Below are positions 42,801-50,785 of a stretch of 64,000 nucleotides of DNA, piece by piece (the first letter of the stretch is position 1; every line of letters begins with the position of its first letter). Under the pieces are notes generated by a model, which made no database searches, was not told where the DNA came from, and worked only from the letters and a program-made list of their open reading frames with translations. A program made the position numbers and the translations under genes. Location: contig DAOROA010000014.1 in assembly GCA_035441325.1 (NCBI GenBank), positions 1 through 64,000 of the forward strand, written 5' to 3'. Source of the stretch: Competibacter_A sp002352125 (GTDB lineage Bacteria > Pseudomonadota > Gammaproteobacteria > Competibacterales > Competibacteraceae).

Positions 42801-43090
42801 TCGCGGATGCGCTGTTGCAGCGTGCCGCCCGGCAGATATTCCATCGACAGGTAATAAGTGTTGTCGTGGGACGCGATGTCGTAGACGGTGACGATGTGCG
42901 GGTCGTTGAGTTGCGCGATGATTCGGCCTTCTCGCAGAAACCGGTGGGCGAATTCCTCGTCGGTCGTGAGGATGGGCTTGATGACTTTCAGCGCGACGTG
43001 ACGGTGTAAGGACTCCTGCAAGGCGAGATAAACGATTGCCATGCCGCCTTGGCCGAGTTCGCGCTCGATCTGATAGCCTGGAATGTGCAT
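39812..43090 (-). CDS. Ser/Thr protein kinase with PEGA and MORN repeats
   Basis: This 1092-residue protein starts at ATG 43090 behind AAAGGA. A Hanks-type kinase (about 6-265) has GQGGMAIVY, the catalytic HRDIKPQN and DFGIAK, all intact. One membrane helix follows (about 275-300). Next come at least three roughly 70-residue repeats containing SLxHIEQGLxxxPxHxxLLAL, with coiled-coil linkers rich in Gln and Arg. A Pro-rich segment, a PEGA domain (about 815-884: VTINGRNVGTVPLEVELKPGSY) and five full plus one partial MORN repeats (about 954-1092: YVGEWRNG-type units) complete it. The repeats should be periplasmic. The substrate is unknown. Confidence 0.92.
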   Translation of the reverse strand: MHIPGYQIERELGQGGMAIVYLALQESLHRHVALKVIKPILTTDEEFAHRFLREGRIIAQLNDPHIVTVYDIASHDNTYYLSMEYLPGGTLQQRIRDGLPLTEALSIASAIASALHYAHRRNIIHRDIKPQNILFRENGSPVLTDFGIAKTLGGTTIMTRTGLSIGTPRYMSPEQIRGQTVDARSDLYSLGVLLYEMLTGNVPYTAEDSFALAMMHVTAPIPELPAKLARFQPLLNKLLEKDPHQRFQNGQEVAAALGIVEASTSATGYRETLAPAIGHAPAPTSHLGWKIGIPLAAALTGAVVAGGYLFLNRPATTTPPLAVAPPDRQPGPPVIDLAAQRRTEADQLFSQAAQQQQTGALTDSLAHIEQGLRLVPGHAALLALREQVNRQIAEEDKARQANEQRQQAKLQAEQFLEQAQRARQEGALDVSLVHIEQGLQAMPDHAALLALKQDVLAQQAERQRQQELTRQQAEIAERQKIETERQKIETEQRRRKADEFLGRALDYQRDRAYEVSLSQIEQGLQQNPDHPRLLALREEVRRQLREAKAVPPAVAPPSDDAVRVAALLKQCETHLKANRLTSGKRGNAADCYGEVLRRDRGNSEALAGLDHVADRYADQAAAALRKGDAKATRSALDRLARLNPSHPRLFDLRERLAQAEAAAKQPAAPAPEKPAAPTPVATPEPQPTPPERDAKPEVPAIDLVSLPRPVTQPPTETPTNNTQVIAQDRHTRLSKTETDKDVSLLVTVSPQGTLGEQPPPAPEPAEKPRTAEQAWAAIKDSSDSAEIERFLATYPKSRPASAARAKLKELKRQPGLPARLAVQADVEDAQVTINGRNVGTVPLEVELKPGSYKVRVSQEGYQDWNGRIDLAAGDSSTLTAALPKKLAVATAPPPTRRPTPESVHEPEPADGGVEKPAASREPAPPPAPEPQTAKADAGSNCLRGNCQNGQGSYRYPDGSEYSGEFRNAKMHGQGTYVYAGRGEKYVGEWRSGVINGEGTYYYRSGNRYQGEWRNGRKNGQGTYTYANGEKYVGEFANDQPNGQGVYYYRNGDRYEGEWRNGRKNGQGVLYENGKKIVGEWQNDRKVRITVEQ

Positions 43091-43380
43091 GTTCAAATCC
43101 TTTCACTGCTGGCGCCGCATTCCGGCGGTCGATGTATTTTCGGGTAGTTCCGCAACTTGGTGCACGGTTGGGTCAATCGAGTTTCGCCGTTTTCGGCATG
43201 CTGCGCGAACTGCGCAGCCACGGCGTGGGCTGGCGCGGTATGATAGGCTCAAATTCTAGGAAATCGTCTGGCTTTCGGGCAAAAGATGCCATTGGTAGCC
43301 CGTTCTTCGATTGAAATCTAAGCAGATATCGTGCCGCCTGTTCCGGCAATCATCAAACGTAGGTTAAGGAATATTTCCGC

Positions 43381-44496
43381 ATGTCTGGCAACACGTTTGG
43401 CAAGTTGTTCACCGTCACCACGTTCGGCGAAAGCCACGGTCCGGCGCTCGGTGCAGTCGTGGATGGTTGCCCGCCTGGCCTGGCATTATCCGAAGCGGAT
43501 TTGCAAAGCGATTTAGACCGCCGTCGGCCCGGCCAGAGCCGGCATACCACCCAGCGCCGCGAGCCGGACGAGGTGCGCATCCTGTCCGGCGTGTTCGAGG
43601 GCAAAACGACGGGAACTCCGGTCGGTTTGCTGATCGAGAACGTGGATCAGCGCTCGAAGGATTACGGCGAGATTTTGGACCGGTTCCGGCCCGGCCACGC
43701 CGACTACACCTACCACCAAAAGTACGGATTGCGGGATTATCGGGGCGGTGGCCGGTCTTCGGCGCGGGAAACCGCGATGCGGGTGGCGGCCGGCGCCATC
43801 GCCAGAAAATATCTGCGGGAGCGCTACGGCGTCGCGATCCGGGGTTATCTGGCCCAGCTTGGTCCGATTCGACCGGCCAGATTGGTTTGGGAGGAGGTGG
43901 ACGACAACCCGTTTTTCTGTCCGGACCCCGATAAAGTGGCGGAGTTGGAACAGTTCATGGACGCGCTGCGCAAGTCCGGCGATTCCATCGGTGCGCGGGT
44001 GACGGTGGTGGCCAGCGGAGTGCCGGCGGGTTGGGGCGAGCCGGTGTTCGACCGGCTGGACGCCGACATCGCCCACGCGCTGATGGGTATCAACGCGGTC
44101 AAGGGCGTAGAAATCGGAGCCGGCTTCGCCAGTGTGGAGCAGCGTGGCACCGAGCACCGCGACGAACTGACGCCAGCCGGTTTTTTGAGCAACAATGCCG
44201 GGGGCATACTGGGCGGGATTTCGACTGGTCAGGACATCGTGGCCAGTATCGCCTTGAAACCGACTTCCAGCGTCCGCTTGCCGGGGCGAACCATTAACCT
44301 CCAAGGCGAGCCGGTGGAGGTGGTCACCAAAGGCCGGCACGATCCCTGCGTCGGCATCCGCGCGACGCCCATCGCCGAGGCGATGCTGGCTTTGGTGTTG
44401 ATGGATCACGCCATGCGCCACCGCGCCCAGAATCTGGACGTGCATACCGGAACGCCGATCATTCCGGGCGCCGTCCCGCGCGATCCGGCGGACTAG
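43381..44496 (+). CDS. aroC: Chorismate synthase
   Basis: This enzyme converts 5-enolpyruvylshikimate-3-phosphate to chorismate, the branch point to aromatic amino acids, using reduced FMN. The 371 residues start MSGNTFGKLFTVTTFGESHGPALG, the family signature. DYRGGGRSSARETAMRVAAGAIA, NNAGGILGGISTGQDI and HDPCVGIRATPIAEAM are also diagnostic. It is divergent from the Ser/Thr kinase, with a 290-base spacer that contains TATGAT (43239-43244) and a 6-bp hairpin at 43201-43217. Confidence 0.97.
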   Translation: MSGNTFGKLFTVTTFGESHGPALGAVVDGCPPGLALSEADLQSDLDRRRPGQSRHTTQRREPDEVRILSGVFEGKTTGTPVGLLIENVDQRSKDYGEILDRFRPGHADYTYHQKYGLRDYRGGGRSSARETAMRVAAGAIARKYLRERYGVAIRGYLAQLGPIRPARLVWEEVDDNPFFCPDPDKVAELEQFMDALRKSGDSIGARVTVVASGVPAGWGEPVFDRLDADIAHALMGINAVKGVEIGAGFASVEQRGTEHRDELTPAGFLSNNAGGILGGISTGQDIVASIALKPTSSVRLPGRTINLQGEPVEVVTKGRHDPCVGIRATPIAEAMLALVLMDHAMRHRAQNLDVHTGTPIIPGAVPRDPAD

Positions 44497-44514
44497 AACA
44501 CCCTTCACCCCAAA

Positions 44515-44535
44515 CCCTCTCCCGGCGGGAGAGGG
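44515..44535. repeat. REP-like palindrome (CCCTCTCCC type)
   Basis: Perfect 9-bp arms CCCTCTCCC and GGGAGAGGG enclose GGC, with the flank CACCCCAAAC upstream. The same family recurs at 55702-55745 and twice inside 58074-58172. Here it sits between aroC and the MFS gene and may also act as a terminator. Confidence 0.75.
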
Positions 44536-44558
44536 AATGCCTTGGCGTCGTTTGGATC

Positions 44559-45701
44559 GTGCTTTCGCTGCGTTTGTACTTGTGCCTGTCCGGCTTCTAT
44601 CTGGTCTATTTCGCCAGCTTGGGCGTGCTGTTGCCGTATTGGGGGCCGTATCTGCGGACGCTGGGATTCGATCCCGCGCGGATCGGGGAGCTGCTGGCGA
44701 TTCCGCAGGCGACCAAGCTGGTGGCGCCGACGCTCTGGGGCTGGCTGGCCGACCAGACCGGGCGGCGGGTAAGGGTGATCCGCTGGGCGTGCTTCGTGGC
44801 GATGCTGGCCTTCGCTGGCGTCTACGCGGCGGGGAGTTCTTATCTCGGGCTGGCGCTGGTGACGCTGCTGTTCAGTTTCTTCTGGAACGCAGCGCTGCCG
44901 CAATTCGAGGCGGTGACTCTCGATCATCTGGGCGAACACGCTCACCGTTACAGCCGGGTTCGATTGTGGGGATCGGTTGGCTTTATCGGCGCGGCGGTCG
45001 GCTTGGGCTTTGCGACCCGGGATTGGGGGGTGGGCATCGTGCCGGCGGTGTTGCTGGGCTTGTTCGCCACGCTGTGGCTGAATAGCTTGCTGGTCCCGGA
45101 ACGGCATTCGGGGCCGATCGCGCACTCGGCACCGCCGCTCGGCCAGGTTTTGCGGCGACCGGCGGTGATCGCGTTCTTCGTCGCCTGTTTTTTCAATCAA
45201 GCCGCCCACGGACCGTATTACGGTTTTTTTTCCCTGTACTTGGAAACGCTGGGCTACTCGCCCGAATTTACCGGCCTGATGTGGGGCTTGGGTGTGGCGG
45301 TGGAAGTCGGCATGTTCGTGTTCATGCCGCGATTGTTGCTGTTGTTCGGACCGCGCCGGTTGATGTTGGCGGCGTTGGCGTTGGCGGCGTTGCGCTGGCT
45401 GCTGATCGGCCATTTCGCCCGCGATCTGCCGGTATTGCTGTTCGCCCAGAGCTTGCACGCCTTCAGTTTCGGCGTTTTTCACGCCGTGTCCATTCACCTG
45501 ATCCACCAGTTTTTTCCGGGGTCGCTACAAGGACGGGGTCAAGCGTTGTACAGCACCTTGAGCTTCGGCGCGGGCAACGCGGTGGGCAGTCTCGCCGCCG
45601 GCTATCTGTGGGTGGGTCTAGGGCCGGCGACGATGTACGATTTGGCAGCGGTGCTGGGTGCGCTGGGTTGGCTGGTGGCGTGGCGAGGGTTAAGGGTGTG
45701 A
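44559..45701 (+). CDS. MFS transporter, HcaT-like
   Basis: This is a 380-residue transporter with about 12 membrane helices and the MFS loop motif WLADQTGRRVRVI between helices 2 and 3. LSLRLYLCLSGFYLVYFASLGVLLPYWGPYL at the N-terminus and RLWGSVGFIGAA resemble the phenylpropionate permease (HcaT) subfamily. The start is GTG 44559. It is on the same strand as aroC, 62 bases downstream across a REP-like hairpin, so cotranscription is possible. The substrate is not predictable. Confidence 0.88.
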   Translation: MLSLRLYLCLSGFYLVYFASLGVLLPYWGPYLRTLGFDPARIGELLAIPQATKLVAPTLWGWLADQTGRRVRVIRWACFVAMLAFAGVYAAGSSYLGLALVTLLFSFFWNAALPQFEAVTLDHLGEHAHRYSRVRLWGSVGFIGAAVGLGFATRDWGVGIVPAVLLGLFATLWLNSLLVPERHSGPIAHSAPPLGQVLRRPAVIAFFVACFFNQAAHGPYYGFFSLYLETLGYSPEFTGLMWGLGVAVEVGMFVFMPRLLLLFGPRRLMLAALALAALRWLLIGHFARDLPVLLFAQSLHAFSFGVFHAVSIHLIHQFFPGSLQGRGQALYSTLSFGAGNAVGSLAAGYLWVGLGPATMYDLAAVLGALGWLVAWRGLRV

Positions 45702-45774
45702 TGGTGGGTGAATCGCAAGGCCGGCGCGGCGCTTATGCCTGTTTTACGCGACATCTACCGGAAGTCGCGTGCTC

Positions 45775-46332
45775 TCATATCTTCCCCGCCTGCTGGGCGA
45801 TGAAAGCGGTTTTGGCCGACAATTCCAGCGAACAGGTCCACTTATAAGCCAGATTGAGCGTAGCGGCGCAAGCGTAGACGCCGTGGCCGCGCACCACGGC
45901 GATGGGGTAGTCCATCAATACTTCGGCGACCATGCGCGGCGAGCGGGCTTCGTATTGATCGTAAGGAATGGTCAGGACCGGCACCCGGCTGAAATACAAC
46001 TGGCCCTCGAAATCGGCCGGGAAAAACTCTTCGTTGTCCATGGTCATCGCCACGGAATAAGGGCCGTGGCTGTGCAGCACGGCTTGGGTTTGTGGGTTGG
46101 ATTGATAGACTGCCAGGTGCAGGCGAGCGTCCATCGAGGCGCCTTTGCCGATGACGCCGTCCATCTGACACTCGACCAGATCGCCGCTGCTGAGCAGGTC
46201 GGCGCAACAGCCGGTCGGCGTGATCCAGAACGAATCGCCGTCTCGCACCGAGGCGTTGCCGCTGTGGGAATCGTTGAGGCCGTATCGGCGCAACCAGAGA
46301 TAATGTTGGGCAAGATTGTCTTTGATGTTCAT
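45775..46332 (-). CDS. Class II aldolase/adducin-family protein
   Basis: This is a 185-residue protein starting MNIKDNLAQHYLWLRRYGLNDSHSG at ATG 46332. It has the zinc-site motifs of the family: SGNASVRDGDSFWITPTG, the His pair in AVLHSHGPYS, and VVRGHGVYACAATL. Relatives include fuculose/ribulose-phosphate aldolases and methylthioribulose-phosphate dehydratase. The catalytic Glu cannot be assigned with certainty, so the substrate stays open. It follows cpdA on the same strand, 56 bases apart. Confidence 0.85.
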   Translation of the reverse strand: MNIKDNLAQHYLWLRRYGLNDSHSGNASVRDGDSFWITPTGCCADLLSSGDLVECQMDGVIGKGASMDARLHLAVYQSNPQTQAVLHSHGPYSVAMTMDNEEFFPADFEGQLYFSRVPVLTIPYDQYEARSPRMVAEVLMDYPIAVVRGHGVYACAATLNLAYKWTCSLELSAKTAFIAQQAGKI

Positions 46333-46388
46333 GCGGTGAATTATAGCGTCGAAATCGGCCGGGAACCCCTCTGGCTCAGCTCGACAGA

Positions 46389-47159
46389 TCAGGTTGTTGG
46401 CTCGATCCGCTCCACGCCGGTTTCCAGCGTTCCGTCGGGATACAGTTCGAACCAGCGATAGCCGGGCGGCAATTCGTCCACCTGCGGTTCCGATGTGTTC
46501 GGTTTGAACTGCACGCTGGTTGCGGGGGTGGCGAACAGTTGGATGCCGCCTCGTCGGCTGGCGAATTCGCCGTGAACGTGTCCCCACGCCACCGCCCGCA
46601 CCTGCGGATGGCGCTCCAGCACCGCGAACAGCGCCGCGCCGTTGACGACCGTCATGGTATCCAGCCAACTGGTGCCGACCGGCAGCGGATTGTGGTGCAG
46701 GCAAACCAAGGCGTGCAGTTCGGGGCGAGTGACCAGCACGGTGTCCAACAGCGCGAGTTCGCCGGCGGCCAGATGACCGGCGGGCGTGCCGGGAAAGCTG
46801 GTGTCCAATAGGACGATCTGCCAGTTACCGGCAACGAGATGGCGCTCCCATCGCACCAGTCCGCCGCGCAGCGTTTGCCCCATGACGGCGGGGAAATCGT
46901 GGTTGCCCGGCAAGCAATAGACCGGCACGTCGAGCGATTCTAGGATCTCGCGCAAGCGGCTATAGGCTTCCGGTTCGTCGCCGACTAGATCGCCGGTCAC
47001 CAGGACGAAATCGGGCGCGGGATTTCTCGCCCGAATTTGTGCCAGCACCGCGTTCAAGCCGGCGTCTACGTCCGCGCCCCAGAGCCGGCTACCGGGCTTG
47101 GTCTTGAGATGAAGGTCGGTGATTTGAACGATCCGCAGCGGAGCGGTGGCGGTCGGCAT
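46389..47159 (-). CDS. cpdA: CpdA-like metallophosphoesterase (cAMP phosphodiesterase)
   Basis: This is a 256-residue calcineurin-like phosphoesterase. The dinuclear metal motifs are complete: ITDLHLK, VTGDLVGDE, LPGNHDFP, LHHNPLPVG and WGHVHGEF. This order and length match 3',5'-cyclic-AMP phosphodiesterase CpdA. ATG 47159 gives the family N-terminus PLRIVQITDLHL. The in-frame extension to 47291 would overlap argA and is not used. Confidence 0.88.
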   Translation of the reverse strand: MPTATAPLRIVQITDLHLKTKPGSRLWGADVDAGLNAVLAQIRARNPAPDFVLVTGDLVGDEPEAYSRLREILESLDVPVYCLPGNHDFPAVMGQTLRGGLVRWERHLVAGNWQIVLLDTSFPGTPAGHLAAGELALLDTVLVTRPELHALVCLHHNPLPVGTSWLDTMTVVNGAALFAVLERHPQVRAVAWGHVHGEFASRRGGIQLFATPATSVQFKPNTSEPQVDELPPGYRWFELYPDGTLETGVERIEPTT

Positions 47160-47193
47160 GGCGCGAATCCTCGATAAGTGACATCGATACAGC

Positions 47194-48498
47194 TTACAGG
47201 GTTTTGATGAACACTTTCGAACGGCGTTGCCAGTTGTAGAGCGTCTGTTTTCGAACCGGCAAGTCGGTGACGTCGGCCGGTTCGAAACCACGCTCTTGAA
47301 ACCAGTGCGCGGCGCGGGTCGTCAGCACGAACAACCGGCTCAGACCGTGCTCGCGTGCCTGCTGTTCGACGTATCGCAACAGTGTCTCGGCGCGGCCGCT
47401 GTTGCGATAGTTCGGATGCATGGCGACGCAGGCCAGCTCGGCCAGCCGTTCCTCGGAAAACGGGTAAAGCGCCATGCAGCCGATGATGGTGCCGTCGCGC
47501 TCCAGCAAGACGAATCGCTCGATTTCCACCTCCAGCCGTTCCCGCGAGCGTCGTACCAGCGTACCGTCTTCTTCCAGAGGCCGGATCAATTCCAGAATAC
47601 CGCCGACATCGTCGATCGTGGCGGGCCGTAGCCCCTCGTAGATGTCGGCGGTCACCAGCGTACCGATGCCGTCGCGGGTGAACAGCTCCAGCAATAACGC
47701 GCCGTCCACCTGCCGTTCGAGCAGGTGAATACGGCGCACGCCAGCCCGGCAGGCCCACAATGCTTGGCGCAGGTGGCGGATCGTTTCTTCGCTCAGACCG
47801 GCGCGTTCGGTCAGCAAGCGTTCGGCATCGCTGGGGCTGAGTTCGCGGATCGGCCGGCCATCGAGGTGGTGCAGTGCAGGACTTTCGCTCAGCACCAGCA
47901 GCTTGTCGGCGCGCAGGGCGGTGGCGGTTTGGGTCGCGACTTCTTCGGCGCGCAGGTTGAAAATTTCCCCGGTCGGCGAATAGCCCAGCGGCGAAAGCAG
48001 TACGATCGCGTCTTGATCCAGCCATAAACGAATAGCCCGGTCGTCGATCCGGCGCACCTCGCCGGTGAAACCGTAATCGACTCCATCGCGCACGCCCAGC
48101 GGCCGGGCGGTGATCAGGTTGCCCGATACGACCCGGAGGCGGGCACCATGCATCGGCGAGTTGGCCAAGCCCATCGACAAGCGTGCTTCGATGCGGATGC
48201 GCACCCGGCCAACCGCTTGCTTGACGTGGCGCAGGTCGTCGCTATCGGTGAGCCGCAAACCGTTGACGTAGCGCATTTCGCGACCGGCTTCGCGCAAGCG
48301 CTCCTCGATTTGTGGCCGGGCGCCATGCACCAGCACCAAGCGGATACCGAGGCTGTGCAGCAGGGCCAGATCGTGAATCAAGTTGGAAAAATGATCGGAT
48401 TCGACCGCCTCGCCGCCAAACAGCACCACGAAGGTTTTGCCGCGATGCGCGTTGATGTACGGGCCGGCCTGCCGGAACCAGTGGACGAAATGCTCCAT
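47194..48498 (-). CDS. argA: N-acetylglutamate synthase ArgA
   Basis: This enzyme acetylates glutamate in the first step of arginine synthesis. The 434 residues comprise an amino-acid-kinase-like domain (about 1-280, VVLFGGEAVESDHF, LVLVHGARPQIEERL) that binds arginine, and a GNAT acetyltransferase domain (about 290-430, LACVAMHPNYRNSGRAETLLRYV). This is the classical gammaproteobacterial ArgA architecture. The 170 bases between its start and nifZ should contain its promoter. No clear site was found. Confidence 0.95.
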   Translation of the reverse strand: MEHFVHWFRQAGPYINAHRGKTFVVLFGGEAVESDHFSNLIHDLALLHSLGIRLVLVHGARPQIEERLREAGREMRYVNGLRLTDSDDLRHVKQAVGRVRIRIEARLSMGLANSPMHGARLRVVSGNLITARPLGVRDGVDYGFTGEVRRIDDRAIRLWLDQDAIVLLSPLGYSPTGEIFNLRAEEVATQTATALRADKLLVLSESPALHHLDGRPIRELSPSDAERLLTERAGLSEETIRHLRQALWACRAGVRRIHLLERQVDGALLLELFTRDGIGTLVTADIYEGLRPATIDDVGGILELIRPLEEDGTLVRRSRERLEVEIERFVLLERDGTIIGCMALYPFSEERLAELACVAMHPNYRNSGRAETLLRYVEQQAREHGLSRLFVLTTRAAHWFQERGFEPADVTDLPVRKQTLYNWQRRSKVFIKTL

Positions 48499-48668
48499 CG
48501 TTTCGACTCTAGAAAATTGCGAATGACCGGCGATTATGACAGAACTGGAGAGCGGCGAGACCAGCGCTGCGACGGGCCGAAATGGAGCATCGACGCTAGC
48601 CGGACGGTTTCGGCGAATGCGAAACCGGACCGGAGCGGTTGCCGGTGCGACGGCGGCGGTTCGAAAGT

Positions 48669-49133
48669 TTAGTTCATCGCTTCCGGCGATGTGACGCCAT
48701 CCAAGGCGTTTTCCGGTACTTGCAAAACCCGTTTGCCGAACAGGACGTGGTAATGCGCCGTCGTTTCCGGTTCGCGAATCACGGCGATGATTTCGCCGAC
48801 CGCGCCCGTCGCGCCCACCACTTCGCCGCCGACCGCAAGCGTCAACTTGGCGGTCACTCGATCACCCCGCTCGAAGCGGTTGGGAATCCAGGGCGCGTCC
48901 GCCAGAATCAACTCGGCTTCCCGACAGCCGACGATGCGATTGCCGGCTTCGAGGAAATGGACCGTGTAGATGATTTGATCTTGCAGGAACACCCCGATAT
49001 GCCGGACGTAACCGACGCTGCCGCGTCGCACCAGCATCGTGCCGGTAGGTTGGCCGGGATAAGTACCGTCGTTGCGGATGTTGCGAATCACCCGCACGGC
49101 ATCGTCGCAGGCAAAGCGCGGTTCCAAGATCAC
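48669..49133 (-). CDS. nifZ: NifZ, nitrogenase P-cluster maturation factor
   Basis: NifZ assists formation of the second P-cluster in the MoFe protein. The start is placed at GTG 49133, overlapping the nifW stop, giving 154 residues beginning (M)ILEPRFACDDAVRVIRNIRNDGTYPG. RRGSVGYVRHIGVFLQDQIIYTVHF and VGCREAELI are characteristic. The C-terminal half (about 85-154) is a second similar beta unit (FERGDRVTAKLTLAVGG). It is the last gene of the nifV-nifW-nifZ operon. The frame upstream of 49133 lies inside nifW. Confidence 0.88.
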   Translation of the reverse strand: MILEPRFACDDAVRVIRNIRNDGTYPGQPTGTMLVRRGSVGYVRHIGVFLQDQIIYTVHFLEAGNRIVGCREAELILADAPWIPNRFERGDRVTAKLTLAVGGEVVGATGAVGEIIAVIREPETTAHYHVLFGKRVLQVPENALDGVTSPEAMN

Positions 49134-49441
49134 GCCGGACGACCGATTTCGGCCAGCGGTATGCGCACTTCGCGCTGCTGAGTTTGCCGATGGAAGACTT
49201 TGAACACCTTCTCGGTCAAGGCGTCGGAGTTGACGAAATCCTGATAGGCTTGGTGCAGGCATCGAGCGTAATCCGCCCGGTCCACGGCATTGGTTTGCTG
49301 CAAATAATCATGGAAGCGTTGCAGGACGTGCAAGCGATTGACTTCCACGATTTTGGGATCGAAGGCGATCTCGAAATAGTTCAGGAAATCCTCGGCCGAC
49401 GTCATCTCGGATAATTCCTGCCGCAAAGTCGATGCGTTCAT
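49130..49441 (-). CDS. nifW: NifW, nitrogenase-stabilising protein
   Basis: NifW (103 residues) associates with the MoFe protein and is thought to protect it from oxygen or help homocitrate processing. LRQELSEMTSAEDFLNYFEIAFDPKIVEVNRLHVLQRFHDYL in its N-terminal half is typical. ATG 49441 overlaps the nifV stop (ATGA), and the 3' end overlaps nifZ, so nifVWZ are translationally linked. Confidence 0.92.
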   Translation of the reverse strand: MNASTLRQELSEMTSAEDFLNYFEIAFDPKIVEVNRLHVLQRFHDYLQQTNAVDRADYARCLHQAYQDFVNSDALTEKVFKVFHRQTQQREVRIPLAEIGRPA

Positions 49442-50628
49442 AATGACACCTCGGGATGATGGATAGGTTCGATGCGAAGCGAAGGTTGACGGTCTGGCCC
49501 GTGGCCGAGATCGCGATGAAACGCCTCTAATTCCTGGGTCTCGGGCAGGCGTTTGGCGCGGCCGACGAAAGCGCGGATGCGCTGGAGCAACGCGCTGGCT
49601 TGACGGTCGTCGAGGACGATGCCGAGATCGCGATAGACCTTCAGCACCGCATGGGTGCCGGAGTGTTTGCCGAGCACCAGCCGATGGCTGCGGCCCAGTT
49701 CGGCCGGGTCCACGCCTTGATAGTTGAGCGGGTGCTTGAGCAGGCCATCGACGTGGATGCCGGCCTCGTGGGTGAAGGCGCCTTCGCCGACCAAGCTTTT
49801 GTGCCAGGACAGTGGCCGGTTGGCGGCGGCGGCGACCCGTTGCGACAGCGCTGGAAAGCGCGACAGGTCGATCTCGACCTGAAAACCGTACAGCTTGCGC
49901 AGGCCCATCACCACCTCCTCCAATGCGGCGTTGCCGGCCCGTTCGCCCAAACCGTTGACCGTGGTGTTGACGTGGGTCGCGCCGCCCAGCGCAGCGGCCA
50001 GCGTATTGGCGGTGGCGAGTCCAAGATCGTCGTGGGCGTGCATTTCCAGTTCGAGATCCAACGCCGCCCGGAGGCGCTGGAAAATTGCCAGCGCGCCGAA
50101 CGGTTCCATGATTCCCAGCGTATCGGCGAAGCGAAATCGACGCGCCCCGACGACTTGAGCGGTCTCGGCGACGCGTAGCAAGAAATCATGGTCGGCCCGC
50201 GAAGCGTCTTCGCCGCCGACGATCACGTCCAGCCCCAGATCGCGGGCTTGAGGGACGCAACGGCGAATAGCGGTCAATGCCTGGTCGCGGGTCCAGCCTA
50301 GTTTGTGCCGGAGTTGCTGATCGGAGACGGGGATCGACAGGTCTACGCACCGCACTCCCAAATCGCCGCACAGCCGCAGATCGGCTTCGCACATTCGGCT
50401 CCAGACCAGCAACGTCGCGTTCAAGTCGAGCGCGGCCAGATCGCGAATGCTGTCGCGCTCTTCCGCGCCCATCGCCGGAATGCCGACTTCCAGCTCCGGT
50501 ACACCCAACGCATCCAGCTCGCTGGCGATAGCGCGTTTTTCGTCCTGCGTAAAGGCAACTCCCGCCGACTGCTCGCCATCGCGCAGGGTGGTGTCGTCGA
50601 TCACGATGGCACGAGGATTTGCGGTCAT
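49438..50628 (-). CDS. nifV: Homocitrate synthase NifV
   Basis: NifV condenses acetyl-CoA with 2-oxoglutarate to homocitrate, the organic ligand of FeMo-cofactor. The 396 residues show the DDTTLRDGEQSAGVAF signature, MHAHDDLGLATANTLAAALGGATHVNTTVNGLGERAGNA, and HEAGIHVDGLLKHPLNYQGVDP. It is the first gene of nifVWZ and has its own sigma-54 promoter (50667-50683) and upstream NifA site (50765-50780). Confidence 0.96.
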   Translation of the reverse strand: MTANPRAIVIDDTTLRDGEQSAGVAFTQDEKRAIASELDALGVPELEVGIPAMGAEERDSIRDLAALDLNATLLVWSRMCEADLRLCGDLGVRCVDLSIPVSDQQLRHKLGWTRDQALTAIRRCVPQARDLGLDVIVGGEDASRADHDFLLRVAETAQVVGARRFRFADTLGIMEPFGALAIFQRLRAALDLELEMHAHDDLGLATANTLAAALGGATHVNTTVNGLGERAGNAALEEVVMGLRKLYGFQVEIDLSRFPALSQRVAAAANRPLSWHKSLVGEGAFTHEAGIHVDGLLKHPLNYQGVDPAELGRSHRLVLGKHSGTHAVLKVYRDLGIVLDDRQASALLQRIRAFVGRAKRLPETQELEAFHRDLGHGPDRQPSLRIEPIHHPEVSL

Positions 50629-50666
50629 GACGGCGGCCTCGCCGAAGTTGTGTTACCGAAGGAATT

Positions 50667-50683
50667 TACAAAGCGCGTGCCAA
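50667..50683 (-). promoter_or_regulatory. Sigma-54 (-24/-12) promoter of nifV
   Basis: On the minus strand the 17-mer TTGGCACGCGCTTTGTA matches the YTGGCACGRNNNTTGCW consensus at 15 of 17 positions. The GG/TG spacing is correct, and a transcription start would fall about 29 bases ahead of the nifV ATG. An AT-rich stretch (50684-50719) behind it could be bent by IHF. Confidence 0.8.
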
Positions 50684-50764
50684 TTTTTGATTCTTTTATT
50701 AACAATAACTTAATCTTGCTATGCCGAGTGGCGCGAGAGGTTTAGCACAGATTTGAGAAGGAGT

Positions 50765-50780
50765 TGTCGGGAAAACGACA
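50765..50780. promoter_or_regulatory. NifA upstream activator sequence
   Basis: TGT-N10-ACA, the NifA enhancer consensus, sits at 50765-50780 inside an even longer palindrome, TTGTCG-N6-CGACAA. It lies about 100-115 bases upstream of the inferred nifV start point, the usual enhancer distance, and within the spacer after modC. Confidence 0.75.
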
Positions 50781-50785
50781 AGGGA

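Noticed and set aside
44515..44535. CRISPR-like or IS-related short palindrome
   Set aside because: It is a single hairpin without regular spacers or a transposase. It belongs to the dispersed REP-like family instead.
44505..45506. 333-codon minus-strand frame rich in Gln/Arg/His opposite the MFS gene
   Set aside because: It is a complementary shadow of a membrane protein gene, with no domain and no start signal.
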